Assembly: GCA_001304015.1 (NCBI GenBank)
Contig: LJUY01000018.1
Coordinates: 1-39,942, forward strand
Reading direction: 5' to 3'
DNA length: 39,942 bases
From: a candidate division Zixibacteria bacterium SM23_81
GTDB lineage: Bacteria; SM23-81
The notes beneath the pieces were generated by a model. The model was not told the DNA's origin. It made no database searches and saw only the letters and a list, made by a program, of their open reading frames with translations. Below are positions 24,774 through 33,839 of the stretch, in pieces. A program made the translations under genes and the position numbers. Position 1 is the first letter of the stretch. Each line of letters opens with the position of its first letter.

Positions 24774-26726
24774 ATGAACGAGGCGCTTTGGAGGCCGTCG
24801 GAAGATCAAATAGGGAAGACCAACATGGCCCGGTTTATCCGGTTTGTCAACCAGAGGTGCGGGAGAGAACTTAAGGACTATCCTGAGACCTACCAGTGGT
24901 CAATCGAAAACATCCCCGATTTCTGGGCAGCCATGTGGGATTTCACTGATATTAGAGTCTCCAGGGGCTACGACACGGTTGTTGACGATCTGGGCAAGAT
25001 GCCCGGGGCCAAGTGGTTTACCGGGGCGAGGATGAACTTCGCTGAGAACCTTCTTCGGTATCGGGACGATCATGTGGCTTTAGTATTCCAAGGCGAGGGC
25101 CAGCCTTCGACCCGGATGACATATGCGGAACTCTATGATTCGGTGGCCCGTCTGGCAGGATCGCTTCGTGACCTTGGAATCAGGCCAGGCGATCGGGTGG
25201 CTGGCTTCATGCCCAACATGATGGAGACCGTTGTGGCCATGCTCGCTTCTACGAGTCTTGGGGCCACCTGGTCCTCATGTTCGCCCGACTTCGGTATCAG
25301 GGGGGTTTTGGACCGATTCGGGCAGATCGAGCCGAAGGTTCTGTTCACTGCCAACGGGTATTCTTACAATGGCAAACGTTTTGACTCCCTGGGCCGGATC
25401 GGTGAAATACTGAAACAACTCCCCTCGATCAAGACGGTAGTGGTTGTTCCGTATACCGAAGCGAGACCCGGCCTTGGGTCTGTTCCCAATGCCGTTCTCT
25501 ATGGGGATTTCATATCCGGGGGAGGAAGGTCCGAGCTAGAGTTCGAGCAGGTTCCCTCTGACCATCCTCTGTATATTATGTACTCCTCTGGGACGACGGG
25601 TCTTCCCAAATGCATGGTTCAGGGGGTCGCCGGCATCCTGATAAACCACATAAAGGAGCTACAGCTCCACACCGACCTCGGTCGGGAGGATACAGCTTTT
25701 TACTTCACAACGTGTGGATGGATGATGTGGACCTGGCTGGTTAGTGCACTGGCCCTGGGATCAACCCTGGTCCTCTTTGATGGGGCTCCTTTCTATCCAG
25801 ATCCGGGCGTTCTGTGGAGGCTGGCCGAGGATGAGGGGATCACGGTTTTTGGAACCAGTGCCAGATACATTGCCGCAATTGAAAAGGAGGATATCAAACC
25901 GGGGCGAGATTATGATCTGACCCGTCTCAGGGCGATTCTCTCAACAGGGTCTCCCCTTTCGGTAGAGGCGTTTGAATACGTCTACCGTGATGTTAAGGCG
26001 GATGTTCAACTTGCCTCTATCTCTGGTGGCACAGACCTCAACGGGTGCTTTGCCCTGGGGAATCCTACCGGGCCAGTATACCCTGGGGAGCTTCAGTGCC
26101 GGGGCCTAGGCATGAAGGTGGAGATCTTTGATGCGGACGGGGGATCGGTTGTGGGTCAGCAAGGGGAACTGGTCTGCACGGCTCCCTTTCCCTCCATGCC
26201 TCTCTATTTCTGGAATGACCCGGATGGGTCGAAGTACCGGGCAGCTTATTTTGAGGCCTATCCTAATGTCTGGCGGCACGGTGACTATGCCGAGATCACA
26301 GACACCGGGGGCATGATTATTTATGGTCGGTCCGACGCCACCCTGAACCCAGGAGGAGTGCGAATCGGCACGGCCGATATCTATCGAGTGGTGGAATTTA
26401 TTGATGAAGTGGCAGACAGTGTTGTGGTCGGGCAGGAGTGGGAAGGCGATGTTCGTGTGATTCTTTTTGTCAAGCTCGTCCAAGGGGTAAAGCTCACCGG
26501 GGCGCTGATCAAGAAGATCAAGGACAGCATTCGAGAGAACACCACGCCGAGACACGTGCCAGCCAAGGTCATCGCGGTGAAGGATATTCCATACACGATC
26601 AATATGAAGAAGGTTGAGCTCGCAGTCAAGAACATGATCCATGGGAGGCCGGTTCTGAACAGAGACGCTCTGGCCAACCCCGAATCGTTGGATCAATACA
26701 CGAAGATCCCCGGACTTGAGAGCTAG
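24774..26726 (+). CDS. aacS: Acetoacetyl-CoA synthetase
   Basis: A 650-residue ANL-superfamily acyl-CoA synthetase of the acetoacetate-specific type (acetoacetate + ATP + CoA to acetoacetyl-CoA). It has the family N-terminal region (LWRPSEDQIGKTNMARF, FAENLLRY), the P-loop MYSSGTTGLPKC near residue 267, TTCGWMMWTW, ISGGTDLNG, and the adenylating Lys region YTINMKKVEL near 610. Length matches the family. ATG 24774 follows GGGAGG. The product feeds the thiolase of the minus-strand cluster metabolically, but the gene is on the opposite strand, behind its own promoter region with a palindrome. Cytosolic. Confidence 0.95.
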   Translation: MNEALWRPSEDQIGKTNMARFIRFVNQRCGRELKDYPETYQWSIENIPDFWAAMWDFTDIRVSRGYDTVVDDLGKMPGAKWFTGARMNFAENLLRYRDDHVALVFQGEGQPSTRMTYAELYDSVARLAGSLRDLGIRPGDRVAGFMPNMMETVVAMLASTSLGATWSSCSPDFGIRGVLDRFGQIEPKVLFTANGYSYNGKRFDSLGRIGEILKQLPSIKTVVVVPYTEARPGLGSVPNAVLYGDFISGGGRSELEFEQVPSDHPLYIMYSSGTTGLPKCMVQGVAGILINHIKELQLHTDLGREDTAFYFTTCGWMMWTWLVSALALGSTLVLFDGAPFYPDPGVLWRLAEDEGITVFGTSARYIAAIEKEDIKPGRDYDLTRLRAILSTGSPLSVEAFEYVYRDVKADVQLASISGGTDLNGCFALGNPTGPVYPGELQCRGLGMKVEIFDADGGSVVGQQGELVCTAPFPSMPLYFWNDPDGSKYRAAYFEAYPNVWRHGDYAEITDTGGMIIYGRSDATLNPGGVRIGTADIYRVVEFIDEVADSVVVGQEWEGDVRVILFVKLVQGVKLTGALIKKIKDSIRENTTPRHVPAKVIAVKDIPYTINMKKVELAVKNMIHGRPVLNRDALANPESLDQYTKIPGLES

Positions 26727-26851
26727 AGCGTTTCTCTCCAGCAGAGATTTCACGATCCAATCTCGTCTATTTGCCAACATAGAAAGCTTGGCACAGAGCT
26801 AGCCTGAAATGGGTATTCTTTGTTAAGTGGTTCAGATTACTCGGGGTTCTC

Positions 26852-27766
26852 GTGAAACTCCACAAGGATTGTATTACCTGTCTGGGTCGGATTGGGCATC
26901 AGGTTGCCAGAAATGCCTGCAAAGACCGTCATGCGAAGCGGGAAGTGGTGCGCCTGGGAGAGGCTGTCCTCCGGGAAGCATTTCGTCCCGACAAATGCCC
27001 ACCATGGCTCGCTAGCCGGGCGCTTGAAGAGATTTCGGCCGTGACAGGGGAATCGGATCCTTACCATAGTGTCCGACAGAAGGAAATGGCGGCAGCACAG
27101 AAGATCTACAGGAGAATCAGTTCCCTGTTCGGAGGTGATTTCACATCTTGCGTCGAACTGGCCGTGTTGGGCAATAACCTCGATTTTTTTCGAGACACCA
27201 GGGACCTGGAGGCTGTCTTGATCGAAGAACACGGCAGACGGCCCAACTTCTATATCGATCATATTGAGAGGGCTCAAAGCGTCCTGAATTCGTTGAAGAA
27301 TGGATCAGTGCTCTTTCTGGCGGACAATGCTGGAGAAGTCTTCTTCGATATTCCCCTCATGGAAAACATCAATTCCCTGGGGGCAAAAGTCGTCTATGGA
27401 GTGAAGGATAAACCTTTCCTCAATGATCTGACATGGGCGGACCTCGAGGAGTTCGGCATCCTGTCACAGATTCCCAGGGTCATGTCGACGGGAACCGCAG
27501 CCATTCTGGATTTGCAGTCACTTTCAGAGGCTTTCCGGCAAGAATTGGAGACCTGCGATCTTATCATTTCAAAAGGTCAGGCCAATTATGAATGTCTGAG
27601 TGAGCTGCCTATCAAGAGGAATATCTTCTATCTTCTCAAAGCCAAGTGCCAGCCTATTAGCAGAGCACTCAACGTTCCGCTCAACAGTCATGTCGCTTTA
27701 TTGGCTGAGACCTCCGTGAAGGAGAATTCAACCCGACAGGATGAGGCGGGGGACCGTCCCGTCTGA
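26852..27766 (+). CDS. DUF89 (ARMT1-like) metal-dependent phosphatase family protein
   Basis: A 304-residue DUF89 protein of the CxxC-bearing bacterial/archaeal subgroup: Cys7-x-x-Cys10 (CITC), LADNAGEVFFD near 155-166 with the Asp158-Asn159 metal site, and SKGQANYECL in the C-terminal third. By family knowledge DUF89 members are proposed damage-control phosphatases acting on sugar phosphates or cofactor by-products; no specific substrate is predicted. The start is GTG at 26852 with a weak ribosome site. The last 15-20 residues are polar and unconserved. It stands alone downstream of aacS by 125 bp. Confidence 0.88.
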   Translation: MKLHKDCITCLGRIGHQVARNACKDRHAKREVVRLGEAVLREAFRPDKCPPWLASRALEEISAVTGESDPYHSVRQKEMAAAQKIYRRISSLFGGDFTSCVELAVLGNNLDFFRDTRDLEAVLIEEHGRRPNFYIDHIERAQSVLNSLKNGSVLFLADNAGEVFFDIPLMENINSLGAKVVYGVKDKPFLNDLTWADLEEFGILSQIPRVMSTGTAAILDLQSLSEAFRQELETCDLIISKGQANYECLSELPIKRNIFYLLKAKCQPISRALNVPLNSHVALLAETSVKENSTRQDEAGDRPV

Positions 27767-27866
27767 GCTTTCCAGGACCCTGCCTGTGGTCTTTTGTAAT
27801 AGGGCGTGGGCGATACCTAGGCGCAAGGACCGTTTCCTCCACCGGGCCAAGAGGTGCGCAGATGGG

Positions 27867-27894
27867 TTGACTTGTTAGAGCAATCTGCTAATAT
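27867..27894 (+). promoter_or_regulatory. Sigma-70-type promoter for the SPOR-domain gene
   Basis: TTGACT at 27867-27872, a 16-bp spacer, and TAATAT at 27889-27894, about 55 bp upstream of the ATG at 27950. This is one of the better sigma-70 matches in the window. Confidence 0.55.
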
Positions 27895-27949
27895 GAGGGT
27901 GAATGGCTTGCTTGGCAGGCCTGTACAGCACGGTGACGGGAGGGTAAGA

Positions 27950-28858
27950 ATGACGATTAGATTTCGATGTGAGTGTGGCAGGGTGCTAATGGCCTCAGAT
28001 GACCAATCCGGTCGGGAAGGCCAGTGCCCCGCCTGTGGAGAGATCGTTACCATTCCTCAGGCAGAAGTCCTCGACAGGAAAGAGTCCGAGCAGGACTCTT
28101 CTGAAAAGGAATTTGAAGACGAAGCAGCAGAAGGGGAGGCATCCATGGGAATCGAGGAGCTGGACGATATGGAAAGAGAGCTGGAAGAGAAGGCGGAGAA
28201 TCAGCATGAAAGGAAGAGTTGGCTTCGATCGCCACGGTTTGCCATGCTGGCCAGCATTGTGGTGGTTGTTATCGTTGCTCTGGTCGTGTTCATGATCATC
28301 CGAAGAGAGAAAGAGCCACGTGAGGAACTTGTCATCATCAAGAAGATCGAACCCCTGGCCAAGAGTGAAGAGGAGACGCCAGCTCCTCCTGTCGGAAGTC
28401 GGTTGGAGGAGGGCGAGGAGCCCCCCCAGTTCAAAGAGGCTGAGCCCATTGTGTCCGAGGTAGCAGAGGGCGAATCGGTTGAAGAAGTTTCACCTGAGAC
28501 ACCGGTCGTCACGGAAACAGAAGTCGTTTCGGATGAAGAGGTGAAAGAGGAGAAAAAGATTGTTGCCAGTACTATGGAAGAGACGCCCCCAACCATAACG
28601 CTCCCGCCAATCGGAGCCTACACGATCAATGTGGCCTCATTCAGAAAAAGGCAGAGTGCCGAGCGTTACGTTGAAGAACTGAAGAAAATGGGGATTGAAG
28701 CCTTCAACTGGGAAGTGAACCTGCCGGAAAAGGGGAAGTGGTACCGTGTCTCGGTGGGAGATTTTTCCAGCCGCGAGGAAGCTGAGGATTACGCGAACGA
28801 TTTGAAAGCAAAGGGAATATCCGACATTTTCATTACCCAGGTTTCGGGGACGTCGTAG
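27950..28858 (+). CDS. Zinc-ribbon, single-TM, SPOR-domain protein
   Basis: A 302-residue protein. An N-terminal zinc ribbon (Cys7, Cys9, Cys26, Cys29) is followed by an acidic linker, one transmembrane helix (about 97-117, IVVVVIVALVVFMII), a long Glu/Pro-rich periplasmic linker, and a C-terminal SPOR domain (YTINVASFRKRQSAERYVEE through VSVGDFSSREEAEDYAN, about 228-298). SPOR domains bind denuded septal peptidoglycan, so a cell-envelope or division role is likely. The cytoplasmic ribbon suggests a nucleic-acid or protein contact. GGGAGG precedes the ATG; a longer frame from 27854 lacks support and would overlap the promoter. Confidence 0.88.
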   Translation: MTIRFRCECGRVLMASDDQSGREGQCPACGEIVTIPQAEVLDRKESEQDSSEKEFEDEAAEGEASMGIEELDDMERELEEKAENQHERKSWLRSPRFAMLASIVVVVIVALVVFMIIRREKEPREELVIIKKIEPLAKSEEETPAPPVGSRLEEGEEPPQFKEAEPIVSEVAEGESVEEVSPETPVVTETEVVSDEEVKEEKKIVASTMEETPPTITLPPIGAYTINVASFRKRQSAERYVEELKKMGIEAFNWEVNLPEKGKWYRVSVGDFSSREEAEDYANDLKAKGISDIFITQVSGTS

Positions 28859-29170
28859 CATGGAGGCCAACGTGTTCTCCTTCCTGTGTGGGGGCCGATA
28901 ACCTTTCTGTTGGCCTGTTGCAAATATCTCCAGGGTCGGCATATAGCCCAGTTCGTAGAGCGGCCGTCTCCCTCTGGGAGGAGACGGTCCCTTCTTTACG
29001 TACTCCTCGGACAGGGGGGAGTTAGTGTTTTGGATGGGAGGGAGCTACTGTGTGAGTGCGCTGATCTGGTCTGGATATGGGCGAAAAGGAGATCGAGAGG
29101 GAGCCTGGCGTCTCGGTATTCCTTAGAGGAGGACTCGTGCGGGCCAGAGTAGGAGGGGCAGACCGGGGGA
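28859..29170. other. Gene-poor gap with one hairpin
   Basis: This 312-bp gap holds a perfect 8-bp hairpin, CCGTCTCC (28964-28971) and GGAGACGG (28980-28987), with an 8-nt loop followed by a pyrimidine-rich run. It may be a weak terminator of the SPOR gene. Open frames on both strands here show no recognisable protein features, and I see nothing else. Confidence 0.4.
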
Positions 29171-29980
29171 GTGATAGGGGAGGGGAGTTTTCTCAAATTT
29201 GTTGGAACCGCTGGTGCTCGATTTGTGGTGATCAAGCAGCTCCGAGCTTCAGGGGGAATATGGATCTCATCGGGTAAGACCAACTTGTATCTGGACCCTG
29301 GGCCTGGGGCTCTTGTCCGGTGCCTATCCAGTCGTCCTCGGTTAGATCCAGGAAAGCTTCAGGGGATTCTCCTGTCCCACAAGCACCTCGATCACTCCGG
29401 AGACGTCAACGTTATGATCGAGGCCATGTCTCAAGGGGGATCCAGGAAGGGGGGCGTTCTCTTTGCCCCCCATGATGCTTTCGGAAGCGGTGGGGTCGTC
29501 TTCGAGTACGTGGTGAACTACCTGGAGAGGGTCGAGATTCTTAGGGCCAACCAGAACTATCGCCTTGGAGGTCTTTCTTTCTCTACCGGTTGTGCGCACA
29601 TCCATCCCGTGGAGACTTACGGGTTCAATTTCCAGTTTCCTGAGGCCGAGGTTTCTTTCGTTACTGACACGCGTTTTTTCGATGAGATTGCAGATACCTA
29701 CACCGGCCAGGTGATGGTGATAAACGTTGTGAGGTATCTCCCCATCGAGACCGTTGATATCGATCATCTCTCTATTGAGGACGTCAGGAGAATCATTGAG
29801 AGACGCCGCCCTCGGTTGACGGTGTTGACCCACTTTGGAATGACCATGATCAAGGCCAAGCCTTGGGAGGTGGCGGAAATGCTCGAGAGGGAGACTGGCC
29901 TGAGAGTCATCGCAGCCCGTGACGGGATGAGGCTGGATCTCGCTGACTATCTCCAATCGAATGAGGCACATGGCAGATGA
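29171..29980 (+). CDS. MBL-fold metallo-hydrolase
   Basis: A 269-residue metallo-beta-lactamase-fold protein. The metal-binding motif is SHKHLDHSGD (His70, His72, Asp74, His75), with DTR near the middle and THFGM toward the C-terminus as further metal ligands. It resembles UlaG/RNase Z-like single-domain hydrolases; the substrate is unknown. The start is uncertain: GTG 29171 is the earliest in frame with GGGGGA abutting it, and no internal ATG precedes the core fold. It is followed closely by the TPR lipoprotein gene (52 bp), so the two may be co-transcribed. Confidence 0.85.
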   Translation: MIGEGSFLKFVGTAGARFVVIKQLRASGGIWISSGKTNLYLDPGPGALVRCLSSRPRLDPGKLQGILLSHKHLDHSGDVNVMIEAMSQGGSRKGGVLFAPHDAFGSGGVVFEYVVNYLERVEILRANQNYRLGGLSFSTGCAHIHPVETYGFNFQFPEAEVSFVTDTRFFDEIADTYTGQVMVINVVRYLPIETVDIDHLSIEDVRRIIERRRPRLTVLTHFGMTMIKAKPWEVAEMLERETGLRVIAARDGMRLDLADYLQSNEAHGR

Positions 29981-30032
29981 TGCGCAGAGAGACCAATGGC
30001 TTGCTGACCTTGAGAACACAAGAGGAGGCATC

Positions 30033-30611
30033 ATGAAGGGTGTGGGATTCAGTCTGATCATAGTGTTTTCGGTTGTCATGTTTGGATGTGCGACAGGATC
30101 AAAGCCCACGTCTACCGGTCCTTCGCAAAAGGCCAGCACCTATTACCAAAAAGGCGTATCGCTCAGCCGGGAGGGAAAGTATGAGGAGGGCCTCAAAGCG
30201 TTGAAGAAGGCTGTGAGGCTCTATCCACAGTATGGGAACGCCTATTATAATATGGGCATTGTGTATTATGAGTTGGACCGGGTCCGGGAGGCGGTCGAGG
30301 CATACCAGAAAGCCATAGAGATCAAGCCAGGAGACGCAGCGGCTCACAATAATCTCGGCAATGTCTATTTGCGACAAGGTCAGCTAAGCGCTGCGATCGT
30401 GGAATTGGAGCAGGCCGTAAGAATCGACCCCAACTATGGACGTGCCCACCATAATCTGGCCCTGGCCTACTACCTTGCCAGAATGTACCATAGAGCCCAG
30501 GATCACCTCGATGAATTGAAGCGACTGGGGATCTCCCCTGAGGCCGATTTAGTGGAAGCTGTGGATGCAGCCCTCAGTTTCGAAGAGGGAACCGTGAGAG
30601 AGAAGAGATAG
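30033..30611 (+). CDS. TPR-repeat lipoprotein
   Basis: A 192-residue protein with a lipoprotein signal peptide (hydrophobic SLIIVFSVVMFG, lipobox Cys19 in MFGC) and at least four tetratricopeptide repeats (YYQKGVSLSREGKYEEGLKA, YYNMGIVYYELDRVREAVEA, HNNLGNVYLRQGQLSAAIVE, HHNLALAYYLARMYHRAQDH). It is probably membrane-anchored on the periplasmic side and mediates protein contacts. GAGGAGG stands four bases before ATG 30033, so the longer frame from 29961, which overlaps the MBL gene, is rejected. The LeuA-domain gene follows after 22 bp. Confidence 0.9.
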   Translation: MKGVGFSLIIVFSVVMFGCATGSKPTSTGPSQKASTYYQKGVSLSREGKYEEGLKALKKAVRLYPQYGNAYYNMGIVYYELDRVREAVEAYQKAIEIKPGDAAAHNNLGNVYLRQGQLSAAIVELEQAVRIDPNYGRAHHNLALAYYLARMYHRAQDHLDELKRLGISPEADLVEAVDAALSFEEGTVREKR

Positions 30612-30633
30612 CTGGATTGCAGGAGAAACTCCC

Positions 30634-31110
30634 GTGATTAATCTGGATATTAAGAACGCGACTGAGGCACTCAATATCCTGAGGTCGAAGAAGGACTACA
30701 TCCCCCCTTTTGAGATCATCGGTCAGTATCGGCTCATCGACACAGGAGACTGCCCTGAGGCGACGGTGATACTTCGGGCTCATGGGCGTGAGATGCACGA
30801 GGCGGATACGGGCGTGGGACCTGTTGACGCCCTGGCAAAGGTGTTGAAGAAATCACTCAAAAGCATATTTCCTATGATCAATCGTGTTAAGTTGATCGAT
30901 TTCAAGTCGCGGATTTTTGATTCAACAACCGGGACGGCAGCAAAGGTGGAAGTGGCGATCATATTCAGCAACGGAAAGGATGTCTGGCGGGTGACGGCGT
31001 TCTCAGAGAACATTAACAGGGCATCCTTTCTAGCCCTGATAGATGGATTCGAATATGCCATTCTGAGGTCTAAATCTGAAAGGCCCGAAGGGAAAAAACC
31101 AGCGGATTAG
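30634..31110 (+). CDS. Stand-alone LeuA-type allosteric (regulatory) domain protein
   Basis: A 158-residue protein matching the C-terminal regulatory/dimerisation domain of 2-isopropylmalate and citramalate synthases. It shows TGVGPVDALAKVLKKSL, VKLIDFKSRIFDSTTGTAAKVEVAIIF and SENINRASFLALIDGFEYAIL. No TIM-barrel synthase domain is present or adjacent. In the full enzymes this domain binds the feedback inhibitor (leucine or isoleucine). A free copy could regulate a synthase encoded elsewhere or sense amino acids independently. leuCDB lies 6.6 kb upstream on the same strand. The start is GTG 30634 after AGGAG. Confidence 0.85.
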   Translation: MINLDIKNATEALNILRSKKDYIPPFEIIGQYRLIDTGDCPEATVILRAHGREMHEADTGVGPVDALAKVLKKSLKSIFPMINRVKLIDFKSRIFDSTTGTAAKVEVAIIFSNGKDVWRVTAFSENINRASFLALIDGFEYAILRSKSERPEGKKPAD

Positions 31111-31152
31111 GCCCTCGAAGGACCTTGGGCCTTTTGACAGGCGAGTTTCAGG

Positions 31153-31737
31153 TCAGTAGGAGGCAGTGGCGTAGACGCTGTTTCTTCGCAGGATTTTGAC
31201 CACGACTTTCCTTTCCATAAATCCAGTCTGCTCCTTATACTCCTGCGCCATCTTACGGGCGATCCGCCGCACGCTCTCTCTGGAAGCGTACTTTTCAGGA
31301 GGCAACCGGACCCAGATCTGCCAATCCGATTTGAACTCGATAAAGGTCACCGGGATCTCATCGAGGGCCCAGTTCTGAAAGTCTATCTGCCTCTCCTCAA
31401 AATCGGGTGGTTTCCCGGAGAACTGGATGAGCCTCCTGAAGATCCACGTCTCGCCTTCCCAGGGGCCAGGATTCTCGTCACCCTTATTGAATCTGATCTG
31501 CTCGAGGGTCTCATCCTCGATGTCGATTTGCACCCACAGGTCTTTTACTTTGAGGATTGGAAAGCGATCCCCCTTCTTCACCCTAGCCACGATTTCATAC
31601 TTGGTCCCCGGCCCACTCCGGACATTGACAACAGGCCCTGTCACAATAGCTTCCTGGCAAAGGGCAGCCTCATAGATCGATACGGTCGCCGCAAGGACGA
31701 TCAGAATCCAGTAGCTCCCTCTGACCTTAGCGATCAC
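31153..31737 (-). CDS. Secreted SH3b-domain protein
   Basis: A 194-residue protein with an N-terminal signal peptide (hydrophobic [19 protein letters not shown]) followed by a bacterial SH3 domain ([36 protein letters not shown] in sense, about 36-71). The remaining C-terminal region is unrecognised and charged. SH3b domains often bind peptidoglycan or proteins in the periplasm. The start is GTG 31737, with GGAGG upstream inside cysE; the two genes overlap by 11 bp, so expression is coupled to cysE. The functional link to cysteine synthesis is unclear. Confidence 0.82.
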   Translation of the reverse strand: MIAKVRGSYWILIVLAATVSIYEAALCQEAIVTGPVVNVRSGPGTKYEIVARVKKGDRFPILKVKDLWVQIDIEDETLEQIRFNKGDENPGPWEGETWIFRRLIQFSGKPPDFEERQIDFQNWALDEIPVTFIEFKSDWQIWVRLPPEKYASRESVRRIARKMAQEYKEQTGFMERKVVVKILRRNSVYATASY

Positions 31738-32719
31738 CCTCCCTCCTCTCCGGCGTCATGATCCTGAGCTTTGGCTCCTCAATCGCCACGTGGCTTCCGG
31801 GGGGAACGGATTGTGTGAGCCACACGTTTCCTCCGATGATGGATCCGGCCCCGATGACCGTTTCCCCTCCCAGAATTGTGGCTCCTGCGTATATGATCAC
31901 ATCGTCTTCAATGGTGGGATGACGCTTGTACCCCCGCTTCAGGGAACCGTCCGGGTCTTTCAGAAACCCGTGGGCTCCAAGGGTCACGCCCTGGTAAATC
32001 CGCACGTTGTTGCCGATCTCGGTGGTTTCTCCAATGACCACGGCCGTGCCGTGGTCGATAAAGAAGTTCTCTCCGATGGTGGCCCCAGGATGGATGTCGA
32101 TCCCGGTGACACTGTGGGCATACTCGGTCATCATTCTAGGGAGAAGCGGAATGGACCGGATGTAGAGTTCATGAGCGATCCGGTAGGTGGTGACGGCCAT
32201 GGTGGCAGGATAGCTAAAGACGATTTCATCCAGACTCTTTGCCGCTGGGTCGCCATTGTAGGCCGCCCTCACATCCCCAGCAAGGGTCTTTCTCAGGCGA
32301 GGCACCTTCTGGAGGAAAAAGATTGCCTCGGCCTGGCTCCGGTTGAGACAATGGGTGCAGATGATCTCGCTTCGGTGGCACTCGTGGCGAATCGCCTTGG
32401 CGATCTGATGGGAGAGCTTCTCAAAGACGACATTGACTTCACTGCCGATGTGATAGGTCAGATAGTCTCGATCGATTTCCTGGTTGCCAAAGTAACCGGG
32501 GTAGAGCAGGTCTCTGAGATCCTCAATCAGTCCAATAACCGACTCTTGGTCGGGAATGGCCACCGCGTCGATATGGTCAATGCTGTCCTCATCTTGACAA
32601 CTCTCGACGATCCCGTCGACGATTTCAGGAAGCTGGCCCCTGAAATTCTCGGTGGGTTCAATGGGGGCCTGGCATTCATCCGTTCTGGCAACGACACGAA
32701 TCTTCTCTCTGGCTGGCAT
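31727..32719 (-). CDS. cysE: Serine O-acetyltransferase
   Basis: A 330-residue serine acetyltransferase of the longer EpsC-like form, making O-acetylserine for cysteine synthesis. After a helical N-terminal region ([24 protein letters not shown]), the left-handed beta-helix shows hexapeptide repeats with the catalytic residues in [20 protein letters not shown] and [21 protein letters not shown], and a GG turn in [15 protein letters not shown] 32719 follows AAGGAG. A good minus-strand promoter lies at 32753-32780. The last codons overlap the SH3b gene. Confidence 0.95.
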   Translation of the reverse strand: MPAREKIRVVARTDECQAPIEPTENFRGQLPEIVDGIVESCQDEDSIDHIDAVAIPDQESVIGLIEDLRDLLYPGYFGNQEIDRDYLTYHIGSEVNVVFEKLSHQIAKAIRHECHRSEIICTHCLNRSQAEAIFFLQKVPRLRKTLAGDVRAAYNGDPAAKSLDEIVFSYPATMAVTTYRIAHELYIRSIPLLPRMMTEYAHSVTGIDIHPGATIGENFFIDHGTAVVIGETTEIGNNVRIYQGVTLGAHGFLKDPDGSLKRGYKRHPTIEDDVIIYAGATILGGETVIGAGSIIGGNVWLTQSVPPGSHVAIEEPKLRIMTPERREGDR

Positions 32720-32752
32720 GCGGCTCCTTATTAAGATCGATCTGAAAGATGA

Positions 32753-32780
32753 ATCATATACTACAGTTTATGGGCGTCAA
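32753..32780 (-). promoter_or_regulatory. Promoter of cysE
   Basis: On the minus strand, TTGACG (32775-32780), a 16-bp spacer and TATGAT (32753-32758), about 35 bp upstream of the cysE ATG. A nearby TTGACA could give a second, weaker overlapping promoter. Confidence 0.5.
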
Positions 32781-32958
32781 TCTGTGTTTGTCAAGTTCAC
32801 CAAACCGTCCAGTCTGCCCCTGGCCCAAAGCGCCTGGGGCCTCATCGTTGCAGGGAAGCAAGGCTTGTGCCATAATAATCTGTGAGTCTTCTGGCTCCTA
32901 ACAGTTCATCATTTTGGAGACACCAGGCTGAATAAACGTCCACATGTTCTACAGGCCA

Positions 32959-32985
32959 TTGAAATAATGTAGGTTTTCATATAAT
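32959..32985 (+). promoter_or_regulatory. Possible promoter for the DUF488 gene
   Basis: TTGAAA (32959-32964), a 15-bp spacer and a perfect TATAAT (32980-32985), 61 bp upstream of ATG 33047. Spacing is short. The rest of the 327-bp cysE/DUF488 divergent gap shows nothing else I can name. Confidence 0.4.
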
Positions 32986-33046
32986 GTTCACATGGAACGA
33001 GGTATTCAGATGATGTTCCGGTAGGAGCAGACGAGGCTGACTCACC

Positions 33047-33490
33047 ATGATCAGGGAGACCGATACTTTCGCCAAGAAGAAAGCCATCCCCCAGGGTGAC
33101 ACGGTGGTGGACGTCTCCCGATCCAGAGACAACAAGGGCGAGGTCAGCCCACTCGCTCCGAGCAGAAAACTCCAGGACGACTGGAATCAGGGCAGGATCG
33201 TCTGGAAAGACTACGTGGAAAGGTACTACCAGGAGCTAAAGGAGAACAAGGAAGCCAACTCTCTGATTGAAGAGATTGCCGATTTGGCGGCCCAGGGAGA
33301 CGTCTGGCTGGTTGGCATGGAGAGGGAATACCCCTGTCATCGTTTTCTGGTCAAGCAGATCGTTGAAAGGATTCTCGTCGGGAGAGGGGTGCTCGGGAAA
33401 CCTGAGGACTACAGCGAATGCTACGAGCGGTACAAAAATCTCACCCGTCCGGAAATCAAGGCCCTGACGGAACCGATTCAGTCCCCTTAA
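33047..33490 (+). CDS. DUF488-family protein
   Basis: A 147-residue DUF488 protein. It shows a DVSRSRDNK start of the core, LAPSRKLQDDWNQGRIVWKDYVERYYQELKEN, and VWLVGMEREYPCHRFLVKQIVERIL with the conserved Glu and the CHR motif of the family. DUF488 function is not established; the CHR motif suggests a redox or metal site. ATG 33047 has GAGG ten bases upstream. The 3' end overlaps the convergent PilZ gene by 35 bp, so both genes reuse the same DNA for their C-termini. Confidence 0.85.
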   Translation: MIRETDTFAKKKAIPQGDTVVDVSRSRDNKGEVSPLAPSRKLQDDWNQGRIVWKDYVERYYQELKENKEANSLIEEIADLAAQGDVWLVGMEREYPCHRFLVKQIVERILVGRGVLGKPEDYSECYERYKNLTRPEIKALTEPIQSP

Positions 33491-33839
33491 CGTATTCGAT
33501 GAACTCATCCATCAGCTCTTCAACCACGTCGGGGACATTCTCATATTCGATCCCCATGCCCTGGTGTGGATCGCCGGGCTGGGTTGACCAGGCGACCCTG
33601 CCCTGGATACTTCCCAGTTTGACCGGAATGTCAGTAAACGAGAATTCCAGCCAGATCCCCGTTCCCCGGGGTAGAGGTGAGTCTGTCTGGACAAAACATC
33701 CTCCCTTACTCACGTCTCGAGTGACGGCCGAAAAGACCGTATCAACATTTCGGCAATTGACGTGGACCTGAAAGCCGTATCTCTGATGCTTCCGCCTATC
33801 TTCAACCTGCTGGGGTGACTTATCTGGCATAACAGGCAT
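33456..33839 (-). CDS. PilZ-domain protein
   Basis: A 127-residue single PilZ domain. The c-di-GMP binding motifs are visible: RRKHQRY near residues 15-21 (RxxxR type) and RDVSKGGCFV (DxSxxG) about 25 residues later, followed by the barrel (GTGIWLEFSFTDIPVKLGSIQGRVAW) and GMGIEYENV. It probably acts as a c-di-GMP effector. Start ATG 33839 has only AGG as a ribosome site; the ATG at 33830 is possible. It is convergent with DUF488 with a 35-bp overlap. Confidence 0.9.
   Translation of the reverse strand: MPVMPDKSPQQVEDRRKHQRYGFQVHVNCRNVDTVFSAVTRDVSKGGCFVQTDSPLPRGTGIWLEFSFTDIPVKLGSIQGRVAWSTQPGDPHQGMGIEYENVPDVVEELMDEFIEYVKGTESVPSGP

Noticed and set aside
29342-30139. A 265-codon minus-strand frame opposite the MBL hydrolase
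   Set aside because: The MBL motifs are on the plus strand; the antisense translation has no recognisable domain.
31790-32734. A 314-codon plus-strand frame opposite cysE
   Set aside because: Antisense to the clear serine acetyltransferase; the hexapeptide repeat periodicity keeps the opposite strand open.
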